Assembly: GCA_041660525.1 (NCBI GenBank)
Contig: JBAZWD010000006.1
Location: 87,073 to 151,072 of the forward strand
Reading direction: 5' to 3'
From: JABCZS01 sp041660525
GTDB taxonomy: Bacteria > Pseudomonadota > Gammaproteobacteria > JABCZS01
Length of the DNA: 64,000 bases
Part shown: one piece after another, positions 25,116 through 33,033 of the stretch
How the letters are laid out: every line of letters begins with the position of its first letter
Position numbering within the stretch: the first letter of the stretch is position 1
The notes under the pieces: model-generated
Databases searched by the model: none
What the model was told of the DNA's origin: nothing
What the model saw: the letters and a program-made list of their open reading frames with translations, nothing else
Translations under genes and position numbers: made by a program

Positions 25116-26704
25116 AAAATATCACTCATCCTTGTTTTACAGATGAAGATTTAACTTCTTGTACAAACATGTTCGATATGGAAAACGTAGGCCATAACTT
25201 ATCTGAAAAACAGTTTTTATTAATTGCTTGTTCTTTGGCTAACCTCTTAAAAACATTGCATGAACAAAATATTTATCTAGGTGGTGTTGATGAAGATAGT
25301 GTCCAACTCAAACCTATAGGCCAATACTATTTACCCATTTTGCAAAAAAAGAATACGCCGTTTCTTAAAAAGTCAGACAATAACCAAGATAAAATAAACG
25401 ATACGCGCTTGCTGTGCAAAACGTTACTTAGAATGAATCATGTTGAAAGCGAATCAGTGAACAAGTTGCTTATTGATGCACATGAAAATAAAAAAGGGAG
25501 TACTACTCTATTTGACGATTTAGCCAGATTAGTTAAAACAGAAATAACAAACACGCCCGCAGATGATCATTTTATCGAAGTTGCACTTCATGCAGGAGTA
25601 GAATATAGCACTCCTAAAGCAATTCAAATTCATGCACAAAATCATCGGCTTGATGAGTTACATCATTTAGAATCAAATAATGATGAAAATGTATCTCTTG
25701 CAGATTTAGATGAAGATCAACGCACCAGTCTTTATTGTGCTAGACCAGCGCTTGCAGAACAAGAAACTATTCCAGAAATTAAAGCAACAGCAGAAGTTTT
25801 GAATAGACATTTATGGCCTTGTGCTAAACAGTTACCACTGCTTTCCAACTCCAATACACTATTAGGGTTCCCATTTTTAGGGTTGTTTTTTAGCATATGG
25901 AATATGCCCACCCAGACGACAGCCTCGTACGAAGAACCACTGCATGATGATAGTGTATATATTCGTGCATTCGAGCACTTATGGCAAAAATTTCCTTATA
26001 AAAAAAATATTTTTTTAAAAAATATTCCTGATGAGAAACTCAATGCAATAATGCTTGATGCCTATAATGAAAATAATGCTGAAAAAATAGCAGCGCTTAA
26101 ACCTGTTTATGAGAATAGAGTTATTGCTCTTGAGACTTTATTTGAACAAAATCCCCAATGCGCAGCGGATATTGCTTTTGCATTCTGGAAACCTGAAGAT
26201 TCAAATGATTTATTTACAAAATTTATTAATTCACACATTCTAATTAATAAGGCCATTGATGAAAAATTAGCACGCCATGTACTCAAATGGCATGGCGTCA
26301 GCACCGGTGATGGTAAATACCTATCGACTCAAGTTGCTAGAAATATAATCAATCAAAGAAAAGGAACAGGATATGGCTTGCAAGAAATTCGTGGTGGATT
26401 ATTGCAAATTATTCAGGCCATTGAAGCTTATGAAAGTGTCTTAACCCGCAGAGAGAATGAAAAACTGCCCTTGCACTATTTTCGCTGTCATAAAACAAGT
26501 GAACGCAGATCATTATGTAGAGAAATTTTGCAGAACTGTAGTGAAGCAACAGATGCTAATGATCTTTGCATTAAATTACAGTCCTGCATTAACAACTTAA
26601 ACAAGTTCAGCACCATAGGCAAAAGCAAATTGGCTGAAAAACTAGAAACTATTCAAAATGATTTAAATCCTAAACTAAAAAAAACTTATTTTAGATTATT
26701 TTGA
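25100..26704 (+). CDS. hypothetical protein, partner of the Fur-regulated membrane protein
   Basis: 534 residues, soluble, mostly helical and charged, with one hydrophobic patch near 265-285 (TLLGFPFLGLFFSIW). Residues about 39-80 (LANLLKTLHEQNIYLGG, then DEDSVQLKPIGQYYLPIL) resemble the catalytic-loop and following strands of protein kinases, but the HRD and DFG motifs are not preserved and no N-lobe precedes, so at most this is a degenerate kinase-like fragment. The C-terminal 120 residues form a helical, basic domain. It starts within the end of the membrane protein gene and shares its Fur-controlled promoter. It converges on the L,D-transpeptidase gene with a 9-base overlap. Function unknown. 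Confidence 0.6.
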   Translation: MLPSLENITHPCFTDEDLTSCTNMFDMENVGHNLSEKQFLLIACSLANLLKTLHEQNIYLGGVDEDSVQLKPIGQYYLPILQKKNTPFLKKSDNNQDKINDTRLLCKTLLRMNHVESESVNKLLIDAHENKKGSTTLFDDLARLVKTEITNTPADDHFIEVALHAGVEYSTPKAIQIHAQNHRLDELHHLESNNDENVSLADLDEDQRTSLYCARPALAEQETIPEIKATAEVLNRHLWPCAKQLPLLSNSNTLLGFPFLGLFFSIWNMPTQTTASYEEPLHDDSVYIRAFEHLWQKFPYKKNIFLKNIPDEKLNAIMLDAYNENNAEKIAALKPVYENRVIALETLFEQNPQCAADIAFAFWKPEDSNDLFTKFINSHILINKAIDEKLARHVLKWHGVSTGDGKYLSTQVARNIINQRKGTGYGLQEIRGGLLQIIQAIEAYESVLTRRENEKLPLHYFRCHKTSERRSLCREILQNCSEATDANDLCIKLQSCINNLNKFSTIGKSKLAEKLETIQNDLNPKLKKTYFRLF

Positions 26705-27586
26705 AATCATCTCTACAACACCATTTTGCGCACGCATCACTTGATCCACTTTAGACCAATCCACTTGCGTACTTCTAACTGCAAGCGCCGCATTGATTTT
26801 ATCTTTAGCCATCGCTTGACGTGCATCTTCAGACATTGGATATTCCGCCAATAAAGGATGCACTTCTAAATAAAGTTTATTCCCTTTCCAGCCTGCTTTA
26901 ATCGGTTCATTAATTAATGAAACCGGTGTTCCAACGGGAACGTTATTAAAGAGCTCTTCAATATCCATAGGAAACATACGGATACAACCGTGCGATACAC
27001 GGCGGCCAATACTGGTTGGATTACTTGTACCATGGATTAAATAACCTGGAATACTCAAACGCAAAGCATATTTACCTAAAGGATTATTAGGTCCGGGTCC
27101 TACAACAGCTGGAGTATGAACACCACGTGCTGCATTTTCTGCAAGAATACTCTTAGGCACATGCCAACTAGGATTAGCTTCTTTATCAACAACTTTTCCT
27201 TCTCTTATCGGTGTTTTCCAACCCACTTTTCCAATACTAACGGGATAGGTCATAAATTCAGATTGGTTAAAATAATAAAGACGAATTTCAGGCAAATTAA
27301 TCACAATCCCATTACGCTGGGATGGCAATATAAATTCTGCAGGAATGGTGATATCGTGTTTTTGTTTATCAGGATAATCTTCATTTACGCCAGGATTAGC
27401 AATTTGAATGGCAGAAGCGCCCACATCATACGTATGCGCATAATAGCTAAATGTATCATTCTTTTTAGGCGTGACAGTAAAAACTTCGCCAAAGACTTCA
27501 TTGCCATTTAAGGGGAATGTTTTTGCAAAAACAGGTGCAGAAACTGTTATTGACAATAAGATCAAATACTTAAAAAATAATCGCAT
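26696..27586 (-). CDS. L,D-transpeptidase (YkuD family), exported
   Basis: 296 residues from ATG 27586, with GAGG 6 bases upstream; an in-frame ATG 12 bases earlier lacks this. A signal peptide ends near residue 21 (APVFAKTF). A LysM-like stretch (SYYAHTYDVGASAIQIANPGV, given here for its position about 47-67) precedes the YkuD domain. The catalytic motif is HGT-x8-RRVSHGCIRM, with the catalytic Cys in SHGC. E. coli ErfK/YbiS relatives attach Braun lipoprotein to peptidoglycan or make 3-3 crosslinks in the periplasm. Which activity this one has cannot be read from sequence. Confidence 0.9.
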   Translation of the reverse strand: MRLFFKYLILLSITVSAPVFAKTFPLNGNEVFGEVFTVTPKKNDTFSYYAHTYDVGASAIQIANPGVNEDYPDKQKHDITIPAEFILPSQRNGIVINLPEIRLYYFNQSEFMTYPVSIGKVGWKTPIREGKVVDKEANPSWHVPKSILAENAARGVHTPAVVGPGPNNPLGKYALRLSIPGYLIHGTSNPTSIGRRVSHGCIRMFPMDIEELFNNVPVGTPVSLINEPIKAGWKGNKLYLEVHPLLAEYPMSEDARQAMAKDKINAALAVRSTQVDWSKVDQVMRAQNGVVEMISK

Positions 27587-27654
27587 AATGGGCCTCAATT
27601 AATAGAATGATATTAATTAATAATAGTGCATTATTTATTTTTGTCTTTGAAGCT

Positions 27655-28800
27655 TTAAAGCCCTGTAATATGTCGACCTACGATTAAATGGTGAATATTA
27701 TCTGTGCCTTCATATGTAAAAACCGATTCTAGATTATTCATATGGCGAATGACCGGGTATTCTAAGCTGATACCATTAGCGCCTAATAAATTTCTTGCGC
27801 TTCTAGCGATGTTTAATGCATTTTGACAAGCATTCATTTTGGCTAGAGAAATCATCGCAAAATGCGCTTGTTGTTTATCCATCAAGCGGCCGAGATGTAA
27901 ATTTAATGTTTGTGCTTTAACAATTTCATTTAACATATCCACTAAATCTTTTTGCACCAATTGAAAACTAGCTAAAGGTTGATTAAATTGTTTGCGCAAT
28001 TGGCAATATTCCAAAGCGGTATCATAGCAAGCTTGTGCGGCGCCATTTGCACCCCAAGCAATGCCATAGCGTGCTTGTGTTAAACATTTTAACGCGGCCG
28101 ATAAACCGGTTTGCGTTCCCGCTAAATAATGCGACTGCGGTACAAAGCAATCATTTAAAATAAGCTCGCCGGTATGCGACGCACGCAACGACATTTTATG
28201 TTTTACAGTTTTTTGAATAAAGCCTGGGGAATTTTTTTCAACGATAAATCCACGAATGCCGTCCGGAGTTTTCGCCCAAACAATAGCGATATCGGCAATA
28301 TCGCCATTGGTAATCCACATTTTATTACCGTTTAATATATAACCATCTTGAACAGGCTGCGCCGTTGTTTGCATACTAGCCGGATCAGATCCAGAATCAG
28401 GTTCTGTTAAACCAAAACAACCAATAAATTGCGCGCTCGCTAATTTAGGTAAAAAATATTTTTTTTGATCAGTACTTCCATAATGAAAAATAGGAAACAT
28501 CACCAACGAAGATTGCACCGAAACAAAACTGCGTAAACTGCTATCACCGTATTCTAATTCCTGGCAGGCCAAACCATAACTCACATAATTTGCATTAGCG
28601 CCGCCATATTCCGTCGGTAAAGTCATGCCGAATAAACCTAGCTGCGCCATCTGAGCAGTGAGTTCTTCAGGGAAAACAGCATCTTCAAACGCTTTTGCCA
28701 TTTTAGGCAAAGCGTGCTCGGCCACAAATTCCCGGACATTATCCCGGATTTGACGCTCGGTTACGCTTAATTGTTCATCAAGTAATAAGAAATCTTTCAT
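27655..28800 (-). CDS. gcdH: glutaryl-CoA dehydrogenase
   Basis: 381 residues. This acyl-CoA dehydrogenase-fold flavoprotein oxidises and decarboxylates glutaryl-CoA to crotonyl-CoA in lysine and tryptophan breakdown. SLRSFVSVQSSLVM is the GCDH-specific block with the Arg that binds the substrate carboxylate. Others are CFGLTEPDSGSDP, YILNGNKMWITNG, and the catalytic Glu in FTYEGTDNIHHLIVGRHITG. Length is normal for a bacterial enzyme. It is divergent from the ferredoxin reductase gene (65 bases between starts). Confidence 0.92.
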   Translation of the reverse strand: MKDFLLLDEQLSVTERQIRDNVREFVAEHALPKMAKAFEDAVFPEELTAQMAQLGLFGMTLPTEYGGANANYVSYGLACQELEYGDSSLRSFVSVQSSLVMFPIFHYGSTDQKKYFLPKLASAQFIGCFGLTEPDSGSDPASMQTTAQPVQDGYILNGNKMWITNGDIADIAIVWAKTPDGIRGFIVEKNSPGFIQKTVKHKMSLRASHTGELILNDCFVPQSHYLAGTQTGLSAALKCLTQARYGIAWGANGAAQACYDTALEYCQLRKQFNQPLASFQLVQKDLVDMLNEIVKAQTLNLHLGRLMDKQQAHFAMISLAKMNACQNALNIARSARNLLGANGISLEYPVIRHMNNLESVFTYEGTDNIHHLIVGRHITGL

Positions 28801-28865
28801 CCAAACAGTATAGCCAAAATAGTCTACTCTCAGGTAAAATAGCCATTTATTGATACGAGTAAACC

Positions 28866-29603
28866 ATGTCCAGAGTCCAATTTCCGATTACATTGGTGGA
28901 TAGCCAAGAAATTGCCCAAGGTGTGCGGCATTTAACCTTTGTCCGTGCGGATGAACAAACTTTTACGTTTATTCCCGGGCAATTTATTAATTTGCATTTT
29001 TCTGTGGGCGAAGAGGTTTTACAACGCAGTTACAGTATTGCGACTGTTGCTACTGAAAATGCCCATCAAATAGAGTTAGCCTTATCACATGTTTCTAATG
29101 GTCGGGCGTCTGGATTTTTATTTAATATGGAAATTGGCGCATCGATAGAAGCCAGCGGGCCTTTTGGACGTTTGATTTTACGTGATGATGAAAAACCTAA
29201 ACGTTATATTTTAGTGGCAACAGGAACTGGTGTTACACCTTATCGCGCCATGTTGCCTGAATTATCTAAACGGATGAAAGCGAATAATACGGAAGTGATT
29301 GTCGTCTTAGGTTCACGCACATCCGATGAATTATTGTATCAAGCGGAATTTGTCGATTTTATGCAATTGCATCCGCAGTTTAAATTTTACGGTTGTTGCA
29401 GTCGTGCAACGGATCCTTTACAAACTTACCAGCGCAAAGGTTATGTGCAAGAAGCATTTGCCGAGCTGGATTTAATGCCAAATGATGATATTGTTTATCT
29501 GTGCGGCAATCCACATATGGTTGATGATGCCTATAAATTATTAATCGATGTTGGCTTTGATAAACAAAACGTGCGTCGCGAAAAATACGTTTTTTCACAT
29601 TAA
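28866..29603 (+). CDS. fpr: ferredoxin-NADP reductase-like flavoprotein
   Basis: 245 residues. The FAD-binding barrel (about 1-100) has the RSYSIAT motif, and the nucleotide domain (about 105-245) has VATGTGVTPYRAML and YLCGNPHMVDDAY. There is no [2Fe-2S] domain, so it should accept or donate electrons through a separate ferredoxin or flavodoxin. Length matches E. coli Fpr (248). pyrC follows by 9 bases. The exact electron partner is unknown. Confidence 0.85.
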   Translation: MSRVQFPITLVDSQEIAQGVRHLTFVRADEQTFTFIPGQFINLHFSVGEEVLQRSYSIATVATENAHQIELALSHVSNGRASGFLFNMEIGASIEASGPFGRLILRDDEKPKRYILVATGTGVTPYRAMLPELSKRMKANNTEVIVVLGSRTSDELLYQAEFVDFMQLHPQFKFYGCCSRATDPLQTYQRKGYVQEAFAELDLMPNDDIVYLCGNPHMVDDAYKLLIDVGFDKQNVRREKYVFSH

Positions 29604-29612
29604 GGATTTTCT

Positions 29613-30644
29613 TTGGATAAAATCACTTTAACAATGCCCGATGATTGGCATGTGCATTTGCGTGACGGTGATGCTTTAAATGTTACTGCAAAAGCCACAG
29701 CACGCTGTTTTGCACGCGCAATTGTAATGCCAAATTTGCCACAACCTATTGATAATATTATTTTAGCTAACAGTTATCGTGAGCAGATTTTAAAAGCGCT
29801 GCCTGAGAATACCCATTTCACGCCTTTAATGACATTGTATCTGACAGAACATTTATCCATTGAAAGTATTTTACATGCAAAAGCTGCCGGTATTTATGGC
29901 GTAAAATTATATCCCAGAGGCGCAACCACTGGTTCTGGTCATGGCATAGTTGATATTGAAAAAGCTTACCCTATTTTTGAAGCCATGGAAAAATGCGGTT
30001 TAAATTTATTAGTCCACGGCGAAGTGGTTGATCCTAGCGTAGATGTCTTTGATCGCGAGACAGTATTCATTGATACCATTTTGGCGCCTATCATCAAAAA
30101 ATTTCCTAATCTTAAAATTGTGATTGAACATATTAGCACTGCAAATGCAGTAGATTTTGTATTAGAAAACAGCAACAATATCGCGGCAACAATTACCGTG
30201 CATCATTTATTATTAACCCGCAATGATTTATTAGTCGGCGGTCTTCACCCCCATCACTATTGTTTACCTGTAATTAAAACTAAACACGATCAACAAGCCT
30301 TAATTAAAGCTGCTATCAGCGGCAATCCAAAATTTTTCTTAGGCACAGACAGCGCGCCACATCCAAAAGGTAAAAAAGAAAATGCCTGTTGCGCCGCAGG
30401 TATTTTTACCGCGCATGCTGCAATTGAGCTTTATGCTGAGATATTTGATAAAGCCAACGCTTTAGATAAACTCGAAGGTTTTGCGAGTTTTTACGGTGCA
30501 GATTTTTATGGTTTGCCGCGTAATGAAAAGAAAATCACCTTGCAACGATCAAGCTGGCAAGTGCCAGAATCAATTCTCTACCAAAATACGCAATTGATTC
30601 CATTTCGCGCGGGCGAGAATATAGATTGGAAATTATTTCTTTGA
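29613..30644 (+). CDS. pyrC: dihydroorotase, TTG start
   Basis: 343 residues. It closes carbamoyl-aspartate to dihydroorotate in pyrimidine synthesis. The metal-site motif DDWHVHLRDGD, the carboxylated-Lys region GVKLYPRGATT, EHISTANA and the FLGTDSAPHPKGKKE block are all present. I accept TTG 29613 as the start because AAGGA stands 6 bases before it and the first in-frame ATG (29634) would fall only a few residues before the HxH metal site. The stop lies within the converging small ORF. Confidence 0.94.
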   Translation: MDKITLTMPDDWHVHLRDGDALNVTAKATARCFARAIVMPNLPQPIDNIILANSYREQILKALPENTHFTPLMTLYLTEHLSIESILHAKAAGIYGVKLYPRGATTGSGHGIVDIEKAYPIFEAMEKCGLNLLVHGEVVDPSVDVFDRETVFIDTILAPIIKKFPNLKIVIEHISTANAVDFVLENSNNIAATITVHHLLLTRNDLLVGGLHPHHYCLPVIKTKHDQQALIKAAISGNPKFFLGTDSAPHPKGKKENACCAAGIFTAHAAIELYAEIFDKANALDKLEGFASFYGADFYGLPRNEKKITLQRSSWQVPESILYQNTQLIPFRAGENIDWKLFL

Positions 30645-30872
30645 AAAAAGCTTAATCATTTCAGTTTCTTTATTCGATGTATAATTCAATGTCAGTCTTT
30701 GTTTTTGACAAAACATCCGCCAAGAATTTAATGAATCTTCTAGTTTTGAGGGTGCAATAAGAACAGGCTCTGGGATAGTATCTATATATTCTCTATATAA
30801 TGCATAAATTGCCCCCGAGTCTAACAGAGGGTTAACACCATAGATATAATATAAATGGGGATCGATTTCCAA
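30633..30872 (-). CDS. small hypothetical ORF with TTG start
   Basis: 79 codons from TTG 30872, with GGAG 10 bases upstream; no in-frame ATG is available and a TAA closes the frame 18 bases before the TTG. The peptide (starting MEIDPHLYYIYGVNPLLD) has a natural composition with Trp, Tyr and Cys and no leader or membrane segment. It overlaps the end of pyrC by 12 bases. It could be a real small gene or the remnant of a longer one. I recognise no family. Confidence 0.4.
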   Translation of the reverse strand: MEIDPHLYYIYGVNPLLDSGAIYALYREYIDTIPEPVLIAPSKLEDSLNSWRMFCQKQRLTLNYTSNKETEMIKLFSKK

Positions 30873-30931
30873 TCTTTTAATGCTCCATAGTTATGTCTTA
30901 ATGCTAACACAATCTAGAAATTTGGGTCAAA

Positions 30932-32191
30932 CTATTTGGATGACCATGGAGTTTGATAACGATCAATCTGATTGCGCACGAGATATAAGATAATTAATCC
31001 TGGAAACGACGCAATAAACGTGGTGAGGAAAAACGGAATAAAACCATAATGCTCAACGATGTAACCCGCCAATGGCCCTAAAGATTCTCGGCCAATTGCC
31101 GTTAAAGCAGCTAGAGCCGTAAATTGTGTTGCCGTAAAACGCGGATTACATAAGGACATTAATAACGCTAAAAATGCAGCTGTACCTAAACCGCCGCAGA
31201 AATTTTCCACCACTATGGTAATAGCCATCATCGTATAATCTTTACCGACTATTGCTAATACTAAAAACATTAAATTCGACAAGGCTTGTAAAATACCAAA
31301 CGTCATCAGTGCGGTAAATAAACGCATACGTAGCATAAAAAAACCAGCAACGATTGCGCCGAGAATACTGGCCGCCATACCACCGATTTTAAGAACACTA
31401 CCCACATCGGTTAAAGTAAAGCCTAATCCTTTAATCAAAAACGCTGAAAACATTTTCGCAATAAATGCATCACCAAATTTATAAAAAATAATGAGCGCTA
31501 ATAACCATAACGCCATAGGCCTTGTTAAAAATTCTTTAAGTGGTTGAATAAATGCTTCAGCTAAACTTTGCGGCTCACCTTTTTCATGTTTAGGTTCTCG
31601 AGCTATCACTGTCGCAATAATACCAACAGCCATAAGTGCTGCCATAACAAGATAAGTATCGCGCCAGCCAATTTGATCGGCCATTAATAACGCTACTCCA
31701 CCTGCTATGACTAATGCTAAACGATAAGCGCCCACAAAAACGGCCGCTCCTAAACCACGCTCCTCGGGTTTTAAAATTTCTGCCCGATAAGCATCAATCG
31801 CAATATCTTGTGTGGCTGCAACAAATGCTGCAAATACCGCAATCAAACATAAAGTCCACGCGCTATTAATAGGATTAAAAAAAGCCATCGCAGCAATTGC
31901 GCACAATAATAATAATTGTGTTACCAACATCCAACCGCGTCTATGCCCTAAAAATGGCCACACATAACGATCAATTAGCGGTGCCCAAAGAAATTTATAA
32001 ATATAAGGCTGGCCAATTAATGTAACCCAACCAATCGCGGTATAACTCGCGCCACTGTGTGCAAACCAGGCTTCTAAGGTGCTACCGGTTATGACTAATG
32101 GTAAACCAGAAGAAAAACCTAACAAGATCATCACAATCATGCGGCGCTGTGTTAAGAGGGAGAGAATTTGAACCAAAGACAACTTATTCAT
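30932..32191 (-). CDS. ampG: AmpG-like muropeptide permease (MFS)
   Basis: 419 residues from ATG 32191 (an ATG 6 bases earlier is also possible). It has twelve predicted membrane segments. The opening LLGFSSGLPLVITGSTLEAWF and YKFLWAPLIDRY are typical of AmpG; ATQDIAIDAYRAEIL is the conserved loop motif. AmpG imports anhydro-muropeptides from the periplasm for cell-wall recycling. It is divergent from rsfS. No ampD or nagZ is nearby. Confidence 0.88.
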   Translation of the reverse strand: MNKLSLVQILSLLTQRRMIVMILLGFSSGLPLVITGSTLEAWFAHSGASYTAIGWVTLIGQPYIYKFLWAPLIDRYVWPFLGHRRGWMLVTQLLLLCAIAAMAFFNPINSAWTLCLIAVFAAFVAATQDIAIDAYRAEILKPEERGLGAAVFVGAYRLALVIAGGVALLMADQIGWRDTYLVMAALMAVGIIATVIAREPKHEKGEPQSLAEAFIQPLKEFLTRPMALWLLALIIFYKFGDAFIAKMFSAFLIKGLGFTLTDVGSVLKIGGMAASILGAIVAGFFMLRMRLFTALMTFGILQALSNLMFLVLAIVGKDYTMMAITIVVENFCGGLGTAAFLALLMSLCNPRFTATQFTALAALTAIGRESLGPLAGYIVEHYGFIPFFLTTFIASFPGLIILYLVRNQIDRYQTPWSSK

Positions 32192-32201
32192 AAACATAAT
32201 A

Positions 32202-32218
32202 GTAGCAAAAAATGCTAC
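32202..32218. promoter_or_regulatory. short inverted repeat between ampG and rsfS
   Basis: GTAGCA (32202-32207), AAAAA, TGCTAC (32213-32218) in the 54-base gap between divergent starts. It may be an operator or chance; no more can be said. Confidence 0.35.
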
Positions 32219-32245
32219 AATAATCCCTTTATATATGGGAACTTC

Positions 32246-32566
32246 ATGTCAGCAGAAACTTTAAAAACCGCAGTCCTTGCAGCACTCGAAGATATTAAAG
32301 CGATTGATACCGTCGTTATTGATGTTAAAGCACTTACGCCTTTGGCAGATTATATTATTGTTACCAGCGGTCGCTCGACGCGCCATTTACAAGCCATTGC
32401 CGATCATGTTACTGAAGCTGCTAAAAAATTAGGTGTTAAGCCCATCGGCGTCGAAGGTGAAGCTGGCAGCGAATGGGTACTCGTGGATTTAGGCGACATT
32501 ATTGTTCACGCGATGCAACCTGCTGTGCGCGAATATTATCAGCTTGAAAAACTCTGGTTAGTTTAA
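32246..32566 (+). CDS. rsfS: ribosome silencing factor RsfS
   Basis: 106 residues from ATG 32246, preceded by GGGA; the longer frame from 32168 runs back into the ampG leader. RsfS binds ribosomal protein L14 and blocks joining of subunits when nutrients are low. Typical blocks are PLADYIIVTSGRSTRHLQAIADHV, mentioned here by its core ADYIIVTSGRSTRH, plus GSEWVLVDLGDIIVHAM. The stop overlaps the rlmH start (TAATG), the usual rsfS-rlmH pairing. Confidence 0.95.
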   Translation: MSAETLKTAVLAALEDIKAIDTVVIDVKALTPLADYIIVTSGRSTRHLQAIADHVTEAAKKLGVKPIGVEGEAGSEWVLVDLGDIIVHAMQPAVREYYQLEKLWLV

Positions 32567-33033
32567 TGCAAATTCATATCCTCAGTGTTTGCGGCAAAGC
32601 GCCCACCTGGGTACAAGAAGGCTTTACTACTTACACAAAACGTTTACCCAAAGAAATTCCGCTGACTTTAAAAGAAATTCCTGCTGCAAGCCGTGCCACA
32701 AATCCGGTTGCTAAATGCTTAGAAATCGAAGCAAAACTTTTATTAGCCGCTATTCCAAAACATGCGCATGTTATTGCGTTAGATGAACGCGGCGGTCTTT
32801 GGGATAGCGTGCAATTATCGGAAAAATTAAATAACTGGCAAGTGCAAAACCAAATCATCTGCTTGCTAATTGGTGGGCCAGATGGCTTTCATTCATCCAT
32901 TCGTGAAAGCGTGCATGAAACTTGGTCTTTATCAAAACTCACTTTGCCACATGCACTTATCCGCGTTATACTTGCAGAACAAATTTACCGTGCTTGGACC
33001 CTATTAAATAAGCACCCTTATCACCGATCATGA
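32566..33033 (+). CDS. rlmH: 23S rRNA pseudouridine-1915 N3-methyltransferase
   Basis: 155 residues. This SPOUT-family enzyme methylates pseudouridine 1915 in helix 69 of 23S rRNA. The SAM-binding knot appears as VIALDERGG, CLLIGGPDGFH and the C-terminal LPHALIRVILAEQIYRAW. Length equals the E. coli protein. It overlaps mrdA by 4 bases. Confidence 0.96.
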   Translation: MQIHILSVCGKAPTWVQEGFTTYTKRLPKEIPLTLKEIPAASRATNPVAKCLEIEAKLLLAAIPKHAHVIALDERGGLWDSVQLSEKLNNWQVQNQIICLLIGGPDGFHSSIRESVHETWSLSKLTLPHALIRVILAEQIYRAWTLLNKHPYHRS

